From NCBI GenBank assembly GCA_037349105.1, contig JAYJMM010000083.1:1674001-1738000 (forward strand): DNA of 64,000 nt. Direction: 5' to 3'. This DNA comes from Limnomonas spitsbergensis (lineage: Eukaryota > Chlorophyta > Chlorophyceae > Chlamydomonadales). The notes beneath the pieces were generated by a model. The model was not told the DNA's origin, did no database searches, and saw nothing but the letters and a program-made list of their open reading frames with translations. Positions 19,131 to 30,400 of this stretch are shown here, piece by piece. How positions within the stretch are numbered: position 1 is the first letter of the stretch; each line of letters opens with the position of its first letter. The position numbers and the translations under genes were made by a program.

Positions 19131-20069
19131 CTAAAAGAGGGCCCTGGGGTATCCCTCCCTTACCAGCCAGTACTTCGAGTTTGACGCCACCACTGCCCTA
19201 AAAGCCTTGAGGTCCATCTCATGCATGATCGCTGCTGGCAATGGCTTCCTCCCAGCACCGGCCCCAGAAATGCCAGGGGCGCTTTGCCCAAGCCTCTCAG
19301 CTGCTCCCTTTCCAAGAGCGTCCACGCAGCTTGGATCTGTTGCTGCCGAGGCAGACTCTGAGTGAGGCTGAAGCAGACTTCCCGTCCTAGGCCCCTGCTG
19401 GAAGTTTTCGGATCAAGAGGGACACTGCGCTTGAGGACACTGCCGCTGCATCAGCATCCTTCGCATAAACCGTTGCCTTTGACCCTATCACAGGTTTTAT
19501 GGCTCCGGTCTTCGATTTCAACTGATCCCCTCCCGTGTTCGTCGTAATTACTACATCAGCGCCAAGGATCAGCAATGCTGGGCTTGACGGCTCCACAGAA
19601 TCAGCACATGCCATGGCTCCGTCCTTCTCCGTTCCCCCACCCGTTATGTGGCTCCAGTTTTCGGTTTCGCCTCAGTAACCCCGACATCGCTGGAGTCGAC
19701 CGCTAGGATTTTTTGGGCTCTTTGGTCAGGGGTCTTCTTCTTGGGTGCCAACAGTTGAGCCTCTTGTGCCTCCACATTCAACGCGTCTTGCTGCAGGCTG
19801 CAGCTTCAGATTTGAGTGTGTCTGCACTCTTCCGGCCCAGCTTAGCATGGGTCTTCTCCCCGGGGGGCTGGCAGTTGAGCCTCCTGCGCCTCCACACTCA
19901 TCGCTTCTTCATGTAGGCTGCTGCTGGTTGCAATGTCCGACTTGGCCGAAAGGAGGGAAGCTGCACTTTTCTTGGCCCTCTAGACAAGGGACTTCCTCTC
20001 GGTGGCCGGAAGGTGCGGCTCTTGCGTCTCTACATTCCTCTTGCTGGCTGATGCTCGTTGTATCATCTG
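19131..20069 (-). other. Degenerate coding-like tandem repeats on the minus strand
   Basis: Minus-strand readings such as LNVEAQEAQLLAPKKKTP (about 19,785-19,730) and MSVEAQEAQLPAP (about 19,905-19,865) come from three ~130-bp tandem units. A second repeated motif (KSKTGAIKP near 19,510; KPKTGAT near 19,655) is also duplicated. Lys/Ala/Pro-rich composition suggests a former disordered or linker-histone-like coding region, but no complete frame exists. The LTR element at 20,070 has inserted into the third unit. Confidence 0.4.
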
Positions 20070-20730
20070 TGTCACAGTATATTACAGTATACGTGACAGA
20101 ACCGTTCAGACCGCAGTTAGCGGCCTCGGGGACTCCGCAGCTTCTCTGCGGAGTCTACGGATTTGAACTGAGACCTAGAAACCCGCTTACGCCGGTTGAT
20201 TTGACAGATTGTACCGTATTCTGAATTGGGCCTGCCGGGTCCCTGTATCCCGGCAATTGCCTTGGCTAGTTACTTCGTCCCTTTCTAAAGGACAGACCTC
20301 TATCTGTAACAAGCACCGGCAGTCATCTATGTATGAAGCCTCCTACGTTCACATAAGTCAGTACCTTTACTCAAGTCAAGACTAGCTCAGCTCCCGCTGA
20401 GATAGCTGGAGACAAGTACCTAGCAAGAGGCCCGAGACCCTGCCGAACAAGAAGTACGCAGTCCACGTCACGTCACCCTCACCGCGAGTCGCGCGGTAAG
20501 TGCCCTTAACATAGCCCAGCTGGATCGCGCCCAGACGGCCAGAAGGCCTGTGCTCCCTTAGTCAATTGCCATACAACCAAATAGCCGGCTACGCTGCTTA
20601 ACTCGCTGAGCACTCGCAGCCAGTGTGTAGTCACTGAGCCTGCCCGTAGGCGTCCGTCACTGCCGTGAGGAAAGAAGTCCGCCACGGACCTGAAGCGCAC
20701 ATCGCGTGTCCTTTAGAAAGGGACGAAGTA
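20070..20730 (+). repeat. 5' LTR, lacking the 3' segment found in the 3' LTR
   Basis: 20,070-20,705 equals 38,868-39,503 without gaps (two differences seen, near 20,326 and 20,338). After 20,705 the 3' LTR continues for 223 bp, but here that part is absent. In its place 20,706-20,730 holds an inverted copy of TACTTCGTCCCTTTCTAAAG, a sequence found inside the same LTR at about 20,270. The LTR therefore ends in a 22-23-nt inverted repeat and the promoter/R-U5 layout may be altered. Confidence 0.85.
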
Positions 20731-21424
20731 GATCTAGCCTGATCAGCTTGATTTGCCAATTCCTGCTAAAGGTGTTTGTGCAGCGGAATTGGAATTTTGT
20801 TTGCATGCAAGCGACCTTGGACAGCGTTTGAACTGCACTTTGCTGTGGTAATCTCCAGAGAGAGATTGCCAAGTTAAACTCTGAGAATCACTGAGCGTGG
20901 CAGCTTAGTGTTGAGTCCAGAAGTGACTTGAAGATCTGGCTGTGGATTTATACACCCAGCAGATAATTCCCTGTGTGACTGCGGATTGAGATCAGGTGGA
21001 TCCAATTTCTCATCATTGACAGAAGTAAACTTGTGGATAGAACATCAAAGTTTGAAATCTTGTGGGTGTGCCAAAGGATCCCCGCAGGAACGCAGAGCTG
21101 AGCGGACGCTACGCAAAAGGCAACATCCACGCAGGGCGTGTGACATCCACGCGGGACGTGAGACATCTAGAAGCAGCCCGGCCAGCAAGGTGGGAAGAAC
21201 TGAAAGGGCGAAGGAGGATTCCGCCAGATTGAAACTAGTGAGCAGAAAAGCGGGAAGGCGAGGCCTTTCCTGCATAGTGCTGTACCTGCCATCCGATCTT
21301 GACTTGCAAAGTCCTCACCAGATTGCAGTAGGAACAAGGGGGCAGAAGCCTAGCGTTAGCAGATCTTGTAGAGGGTGTCGCCAGCACGCTTGCAGGACCG
21401 TGCGGTTCGTTAATTGCCTGTAGA
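20731..21424 (+). other. Retrotransposon leader (5' untranslated region)
   Basis: About 0.7 kb between the 5' LTR and the gag start codon. I could not assign a primer-binding site: no stretch right after the LTR obviously matches the 3' end of an initiator tRNA. Upstream ATGs exist. Confidence 0.6.
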
Positions 21425-24400
21425 ATGACAGACGTAGATCTAAATCCCGATAGGCACCAGCACCCTGACGCCCAACGGAGAAGTGGGCGTCTGAGGGGGC
21501 TGGAGCCGGGTGTAAACCTGATGGAGGCTAGTGATGAGCTGGCTGCAGAAGCACTGTTGGTGGCGGCGAAGCTGGCAGGGCCAGTGGAACCGCCCGCTGG
21601 AAACTGCAAGGTGCCAGAGCCGGGTCGCGTACCGCCCAGAGAGGCAGGGGCGCAGGCAGACGGCTCAGCGCTGGTGACGCGCAAAGGCATCGGCCGAGGG
21701 GGTCCAGTGCCCGCCGATTTCAGGGGCAGCCTGGAATTCGAGCAGTGGCAGACTCAGGCTGGAACACCAGAGCTGATTTTGGATCAAGCAACAGAGGTGT
21801 CCCAGAGCTGTGACACGCGGCAGAGCTGCGAGCCCAAGGCCACGCCCCAGCAGAATCCACCCAGGGTGTCCAGGGTCGCGCAACGGGTCAAAGACGAACC
21901 CAGTCAGCCGGATCAAAGGGCCGAGGAAGCCGCAGCACCAAGAGAGGTTGCAGGCTGTGATAAAACCTGCCCAGACAAACAGCGAATGAAAGCAGAGGAA
22001 ATGGAGGCCAGGAGTATGCCTGCAGGGGTCAAACACGAGGAAGCTGAGCCCCAGCCAGCAGCGGGCAGGCAGAGCTCGCAGGTCGGCAAGGAAAGGGAAA
22101 AATCAGCTGTGCCGGTAGGAAATCCCTGGGCTGACCAAATATCCGAGGAAGAACTGTCAGACCCAGTTCAAGAAGAGAAGGGGCAGCAGTCTAAGACAGG
22201 ACTGCGCCCACGGCAGCAGCTGCGACCGCGCAGGGTGCTGGTCAGAAGAGGAGCTGGATCCACAGTCTATGGGACGCCGCTGTCCAGGTTTCCGCCCAGT
22301 GTGGGCAGACCTGTGCAGAAATCCAAGGAGGGATCTAGCAGCCTGACGCAGAGAGACGACAGCCACAAGGAAATCCTGCGAGGATTTTTTCACGATCCAT
22401 CAGGAGCGCATGATACCAGCCCTAGTGAGCCAGAGCGCTCCAGGGCTGGGGGAGCAGTGTGCGGCAAAAAGGAGTCAGAAGTACATATGCAGCCGATCGG
22501 TTGGACAGGAATTTTGCAGTGGGCAACGGATCTGTGGAAGCAAGTTTGCTCCAGGACGTTCCTGCATTTCCAGGACCAGGTCACAGCTATTGAGGAGTTC
22601 AAGGCCCATCATCTGCGGGGATGGGCAACAAAGGCCATGCTGGGTATCCCCCACACAGGGCAGGACAGGGCAACGCTGTTAGCCGCCCTTGGACAGGTGT
22701 CCAAGGGAAGGGCGGGACGCGAAGCAGCACTGGCTGTTAAGGCCTTCGCAGACGAGTGGTGCAACGAGGTAACAGGAAATCAAGTGGAACCTGGATCCGA
22801 GCCGGAAGAGGAGGAGGATCAGGCATGGGAAGGATTTGAAACAGCAGTGCAGCGACCGGAGGAGCTCAGGGAGGTGCAAAGGTGGCAGCAGCAGGCAAGA
22901 GCCGCGCCAACCCCGGCACTCAGATCAGAGGCCTTCGAGGTCAGCAGCGAGCCAAGCCTCAGGGGGCGACCAAGGGGCAGGGAAGCGCCCAGAGCCAGCA
23001 GTCCAGCCGCCAGCGAAAGGGCGGAGTTGACTAGCCGATCACTCGCCAGGATGGCAGAGCAAGGCACAGCAACACGCAGAGCAAGCAGGCAAGAGTCTTA
23101 TGCGTTGCTACGCATAGTCGAGGACAAAGAGAACACATACCAGGAAACCCAGGTGGATTACATCAAGGAATTCCTGAGAAACAGGCAGACGGGCACAGCA
23201 AGTGGAACCAGGAGGAATGAGCCTGCAGGCAGCGCACGGAGCAGTGGTCCAAGAATACAGGAAGCCAGAGAGGAAACGCAGTCTGATTCCTATGCCAGGA
23301 ATTACACAGGCGGGACGCAGCCAGGTTGGCAGGGCCAGGAGCCGCCCAGGGGGCAGGCATACAACAGAGAACAGCCAAGCCAGCATAGCCAGGAGCCGCC
23401 CAGAGAGCAGGCAGATGGCAGGGAACAGCCAAGCCAGCAAAGCCAGGAGCACCCCAGGGGACCAGCGGAACACAGCAGAGGGGTGAGGCAGGAACGGCAA
23501 GACCAGGAGCTGCCCAGGGGACAGGCAGAGCCGGGCAGAGCGCAGTCTTGGAGGCCTGGCTCTGACAGCAGACCAGGCAGAAGCGAATCAGAACGGCTGC
23601 CACCCGAGGGAAGTAGAAGCTCTGCAGGAAGGGCAGGCAGGCAGCCATCACGAGAAGATCATGATCAGGAGGAGGATTATTACAGACACGACAGATACCA
23701 TTCAGGTCGCAGCCCATCGAGGGGCGGTGGTGGAGGATCTAGGTCGCGGTCAGAATCAGTTGATTCGGGACCAGGAGGAGCGGACAGACGCAGGCCAGGA
23801 GCCAGGCAGGAGTCCAGCGACCAGGAAATGAAGAGGCTCGAGAGGGAGCAGGCAAGGGTGAACCTGCAGCTGCAGCAGCAGATGGTCCTGCAGCTGGCAG
23901 GGGTAGCCAAATTCACCAAAATCCCAGCCATCCAAGGCAACGTGCCAGTGTTGGATATGTCGCACCCAGGCGCGGTTGCAGCCAGGAAATATTGCCAGGC
24001 ATGTGGATATTGGGGATCGCACAACAGGCTGGCGCTGTCAGATGACCCGCCAGCGCTGGCTGTGGTGGCCGGAGAAATAGCTGGGTCGTGCCAGTCGCCA
24101 TCAGCCATGACGATGTTGGTGAAATCACTGGTCAAGCTATGGGACAGCAAGCCGGCTAGCGTGGGGCAACTGATGGTAGCCATCAGGGCGGCGCCCCATG
24201 CAGGAGACAGGGCTGCCAGAGAAGCAGAAAGGATAAGGGGGATGTGGGTTGCCCCAGCAGAGGAGCAGTGTTGTGAGGCCTCACTGCTAACCTTGTGGAT
24301 CAAAGTGGTTCAAGCAGAAGTGGGAAAGCCAACCTCGGATGAGAGGACAGCCATTTCCAACCTCAGGCTAGGGGTGAAGACCACTCTCGACCCTGACGTC

Positions 24401-27400
24401 AAGCCAGAGGAGACGGTGGAAGCATTTGCTCACAGAGTGCTGTCGACAGCAGAGTTGCTGCAGATCTCAAGGGATGCAGTGGACCACTTTGGCAGGAGGC
24501 ACTCGGTCTCGCATCTGTTCCATGATGGACTTCCAGCGCTCGCTAAGGCCAAACTGAGCAAGTTTGTTATGACCGTCCCAGGGTACCTCAGCATGACAGA
24601 CGAAGATCAGATTGCAGTGCTCACACAGCAGGTGGTGCTGTGGGAGAAGTTTGCCCTGGAAATGGGGGATCTAGGAGGCGCAAGCCTCAAACAGATGGCC
24701 AGTGGGCCTGGCCAGGGGGAGGCGCAGTCCAACAGAACAAGGAAGGAGAGAACAGGACAGTGGGAGATGCGGACACGCCTTGAAGGGGCAGGGAACCCCG
24801 CGGGAGCAGCAGCTGCCCAGCAACAGCGGAGTGACAAACCCAGAGGAGTTACCTGGGCAGATCAATCAGGAGCACCAAATTACAGCGCAGAAGGCGCTGC
24901 ATGGGCAGTCAAGGCATGCTACCAGTGTGGTAGCACGGCGCACCTGGCCAGGGATTGCAGGGCGCCCAGACCCAGGGATGAGCGTAGGCCGACGCCACTT
25001 GCTGCTGACATTACAGCTGGGCAGCCCAGGCCGCAGCAGCAGCAGTACCCGCTCCCACCAAGGCCGCAGCAGGGTCAGCCTGCAGGCAGACCGTATGAGC
25101 GGAATCAGAACAACAGGCAGTACCAACGGCCAGGGCCTGGCCAGGGGGGTCAGGCTCAGCAAGCGGCACACGTGTCTCACCTAAGCAGCCCAACGGGGCA
25201 AGCCGAGCCAGAGGGCTGGCAACAGACTATGGCAGAGATGCTCAGCGAGTCTGTAGCACTCATGACGCAGGTTGGGCTAGTGCCCAAATCCGCAGGATTC
25301 AAGCAGGCGGCTCACAACGCTCGTCCTAGGTCATTCTTGCCAGAACCCTGTCCGGAGGAGGAACCTGAGCAAAGGCTCGTGGAACCTGCCTCCAGGAAGG
25401 GAGCAAAGAGACTGGTTTTGAGCAAATTAGCTGACGATATGTCTGACATCCGACTGCAGGTGTTCAAGTTGAACGAGAGGCTGACGGCGCTGTCATTCAC
25501 CACTATGCCCATGGGTTCAGAAGACCACAGGGGTAAGGCCAGTAAGGGCAGGCAGGAAAGCAAGGTGGTCACAGCTGCACCACGGCTGCAGTATTTTAAG
25601 AACGACAGAAGCAACCTGGAGCAATGTGTGGGCCTAATGGTCAAGGGAAAGGTCCTGGTGGCTCAGAAGGCCCTCATGGACTCAGCGTGCTCCTGTCATG
25701 TGATCACAGTCAACATTGCAGAACAGTTAGTCGCCATGGGGGCAGAGCTGATCAGGACGGATGAGAAGATCCGCACAACAGACAATGCAGGGGCAGATCT
25801 GTATGGGGTGCTGTTCATTTATGTGGTGTACGGATATGGGGGGCCCAATGCTATTATGGAACCCACGATGGTCAGGGTCGTAAAAACACCGCCCGATGCA
25901 TACGAACACTTGGTGGGGAACCCAGAGTTTCTCAAGTACAATGGGGTTTTAGAGGCAGCAGGAAGGCTGACCTTACGCCCCAGAGATGGTCCCCAGACAG
26001 TACGAAGGGTCAGGGACCTGACGCTACCGCTGGTCCTAGCATCCCCAGCAGGGGGGTACCAGGCAGCAGCGGTAGCATGGGCAGGAATCCGGTGTGGATT
26101 TGCAGAACGTGAAGGGTGGCCCGCGGCCAGGGTAGAGGAAGAACACGAGCCGCTCTTACAGCACGCCATGGCCACACACGCAGGTGCCGCCATGAGGACA
26201 GACCAGAAGGTGGGACAGAGTCGCGGAACAGCCGCAGGTGCAGGCAGAAGCACCGCAGATGCGAGCAGGAGCAGCCGTGAGGACCCACAGGAGACCGCTT
26301 CCAGGCCGCGCCAGTGCGGGCAAGCGCAGGCTGCAGTGCCCAGGAAGGGCAAGGTGGATGCCAAGGCCGCTGCGTCACAGCCAAGCCAGGCAGCAGCACA
26401 GGCAGAGGCCAATGCTGGGGTAGCAATGGCACTCAAGGCAGATGCGAAGTCGCCATACCAAAAGGAGGTCATCAGGAGGTGCCTAGAGGCGAGCCCACGC
26501 TACCCATGTGTCTTGTGCGGAGAACCTGGCCCGCACTCACCAGAGGCGTGTGACCAGAGAATCCGGAGGATACTACAGAAGCCTGCGGCAGTTCCCACAG
26601 CCCAGGGGACATCACCAGGAGCCAGGAAGCGGGTGGACTTTGGAGGAGCCGCAGCAGCAAGAGCTGCACCAGCAGGATCAATCAGGCGCTCGGAGGTGCG
26701 AGTGCCTGGCAAAGGCGAGATGGCCGGTGCGGCTGACGAGGGCGTTAGGGAAGACGCCCCAGAAGCAGCAAACCGCGGCCAGAGGGAGCTTGTCAGCAAA
26801 GAGGAGAGTGAAGAATCAGAGGAGTCAAAGGAGGAAGATGTCCATGAAAGGACCAGCCCAACGTACATGCGTCTGCTGCGGCTGCATCAAACAGTCGAGT
26901 TGCTGCAGCATGACGTCAAGGCAAGGGAAGAGCTGCTGTACCGCCAAGCGGCTGCAACAATTGAATACCTGAGGTTGCAGCAGGTCAGGTGGACAGGCCT
27001 CCAGGACGCCAACATACGGCTCACGGAGGTACAACAGCAGTACATCTTGCGTGCAGACCAGCTGCGAGCGCTGTATGCCAACCTTGGGAACCAGCAGGCA
27101 GGAGAGCCGCTGCAATCCACAATCCCAGGTGACCCGGAGCTGGCAGGGCATATGGCAGTCATGTTTCAAACCGCGGACGAGTTCGCGGAGGAGGACGAGG
27201 GCCTGAGCCAGGAGAAGCTGCAGGAACAGGAGCAGCAAGCCACCGGTCAGCAAGAACCGGGGGGCAGTGGCGGGGCCAGGCAGGCCAGCGGGGAAACGCG
27301 AGTGCGGCACAGGGGGTCAACCCCAGATGACAATGTACATACAGAAACCAGAGAGCGCAGCAGGAGCGCGCAGAGGACTCGCAGTGCAGAACGCCGCGGG

Positions 27401-30400
27401 GCGGTGCCTACACCGGAGGCTCGAACCCAGCGGCCAGACCGCGATGATAGCTTCGACCGGCCTAGAGGCAGGAGGCAGCAGTCACCCAGCGGGGATCGTG
27501 GGAGCCAGCCCAGGGGCAGGTCACAAGAGCGAGGCACAGGTAGCCACGCCAGGCCATACCAGCCAGAACAGAGAATGCAGGATAGAAGGGGAGCCTCCGG
27601 CCAGAGTCCGCCGGGCAGGGCCCAGGCAGGGCGCAGCTGGATGGGGGGACAGAGGAATGTCCTCGGACCCCACGATGGGGGAGTGTGCTTCAACTGTCAG
27701 AAGCCAGGGCACTTCGCTAACGCGTGCCCAGAGCAGGGAGAGGCATTGCAGCCTGGGGACAGCAGCCAGTTTGACAGATCACTGACAGCAGGAGGCCCAG
27801 ACAGGAGCTGGGGAGTCAGGGGACCTGGCAGGAGCCAGGAGGTGTCAGAAGACACCATGAGGCGCGCTTACGAGGCCGCCAAGGAGGTCTCCTTTGAAGA
27901 GTGGAAAAGGCGGCAGGAGGCAGCAGGACCAAGTGAGCTGCCAGGCCCGCCAGGACGGCCAGGGCCAGCGGGGCAGTCTTACAACTCCAGGTGGGTCAGC
28001 CAGGAGAGGCACACGTGCATGATGTCTGTCCATGAAGGGTTTGGGCAGAACGCAGCGACTCAAGTTGTGAGCTACCAGGCCGCAGCAATGCCTGTAACGT
28101 TCCAAGTGGTGCCAGAGGGGCAGGTGGCCCAGCAAAGGCACCACTGGCAGATGGTGGTAGAGACCCTAGCCATGAATCACTATGGTACTCGGCCCGCAGG
28201 GTCAGCCAGGTCTATGGCACATGCGGTGGAGTTTCTCAGGAACCTCCAGCAAAGGGGATGCCCGGCCCCATGTGAGGGATGGCCTGGCATTCTCCAGCAG
28301 TTTCTCGACAAAGAATGGGACATCTACAATGCCCAGATGGATGAGTTTGAGAGGATAGAGCAAGAGGCAGGGCTCCAGCACAGGGTAGACGAGTGGGAAA
28401 CCAGTTCCAGTGGGGACGGCACCAGCGCCTCAGAGGAAGGCCATGAGCCTCAAGCTCCTGTAACAGTGCTTGAGGAAGAAGCTGCCATGCTCTGCCCAGG
28501 TACCCTGGAGGGCAACGCGGACACAGGCGGCGAGGTAGCGGGAGCAGCCGCTGGAACCCGGAATGGGCTCAGCAGGCAGGATCACCACCCAGGGGCCAAG
28601 GGGGCAGCAGCTATGAGTCCAGAGGACAATACAGCGGGGGCCGTTAGGACCCATCACAGTACCACCTCTCGGTCCAGCGCTGCCAGATGGGAAGAGGAGG
28701 ACAGAGGGCTGCAGCGCAGCCGCAGCAGGGGCGAGAGGCCCGCTGCAGGGAATGAGGATTCCCAGTTCACCCAGGCCGGTACAGGGCGCCGGGGCAGGTC
28801 GGGCAGCAGAGGGCGGGTTCGCCCTGAGCCAGACCCGCCGAGATTGCCAGAGAGCAGGTGCTTCGTGCAATGGTACCGCCTGGGGGAAGAAATGCCAGAG
28901 GCATCGTCTTCAGAGGCTATGATCACTCTGCCAGCACAGTCCAAAGATGGGCTTTGTAGGTTGCAGAACCACAGGCTCCTGGAGGGCAGGTCGCAAACGT
29001 GTGTCAACATAGCGGCAGCCATGCAGGCAGTGGCCAGACTGATCTTTCCATGGGACGCGGTGACAGCAATCCTGCTGGGTGCAGCACTCAAGGGGTTCAT
29101 ACAGCCCAGCACAAGGATGGAGGATTATATGCAGAGGGGATGGTCAAGGCACCCCATCTACGCATACAGCGTCGGCGAGATGGTGGACCTAGCCGTCAAA
29201 GAAGGCATCACAGCAGTAGCCGCAGCCGACAGGGCGCACCCAGACGTGCCGGATAGCGCGCGCACCGAGGAGGTGTGGCAGGGTGCGCAGCCCGGGTTCA
29301 TGCGAACGCCATGGGCGGAGGACTGCGTCCACCAGTTGATGGAGCACCCCGCTCTCAGAGACCGCGCTTTCTACGTGCCAGTGCAGGCCTTAGGAGAGCA
29401 CGGAGGGGGTGACAGGTCCGAGGATGGAACCTACAGCGGGGCAGGGCTGTGCCATGCCGATAGGCCACGGCGGTGTGAGGCCACCGTTGAGGCGTCGGTC
29501 ACCATCCCCAGGATGGTCGCAGGGCAAGCTGTACCATGGGGAATGGACCCTGGGGAGGCCAGGGCAGCCATCCCAGTTCAGCAGCTGGTAACTTACTACT
29601 ACGAGGAGCTGGAAGAGGGAGAGATGCCGGTTTCAGCAGCATGGATCCACATGCATGCGTCGCGGGATGATATGCCAGTCTTCCTGTTCGCCAGGTGCGA
29701 AGGGAATGTGGCGATCACCAGGTGTGCATCAGTCGACGAGGCAGAATTCCACGCGCACACGCACGCCAGGGGAGCAGACCCAGCAACATGGGCAGTCATG
29801 CTCATGGCGTTGCAACGGGTTCTGCTTCCGGGACAGCTGTCGGCAGCCATGCGGCACGTCTGGGGCGTGGATGATCAGTGGGCGCCGCTGGAAATGACAG
29901 ACTGCCCCACATGGCCATACGGGGCCCAGAGGTCGCCAGCGGATGGACCCATGTGGGAAGACGAGGAGGAGTTCGCGCGCTCGCCGTTCGCAGTGGAGCG
30001 GTTAGAAGCGTGCGTGCACCAGTGGATGCGCTGGGAGAGAAGAGCGTGGCGCGACAACAGGGCCAGCAGCGTGGTCCCGTATTGGCAGGCAAACGGCATG
30101 ACAGTACAGCTGTGGAGGCAGGCGCACCCGGCAGGGGTGCGCACTCTGCATCCCCTGTTCAGAGGAGCAGGGTCGGATACCTACATGGAGGAGCTGGAGG
30201 AGCTGAGGACTCAGCCCGTGCCGGGGCGCTGGATGGTGGGCAGATGGGGTTCCCGCTATTGGGACCCTGCTGCCATCAGTGACGGACCAATCCAGGACAC
30301 ATATCAGGAGCCAACAGAGCAGGGCCATGTCGCCTTTGTCACCACTCTCGGGGCAACAGCATCCTCTTGGGAGTGGCTGGAGCCCATGGAGGACATGGAG

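Noticed and set aside
20731..20780. Primer-binding site right after the 5' LTR
   Set aside because: No convincing complement to a known tRNA 3' end; the 5' LTR edge itself is abnormal.
23163..24303. Minus-strand frames of 184-207 codons opposite gag
   Set aside because: Shadows produced by the GC-rich composition of the gag frame.
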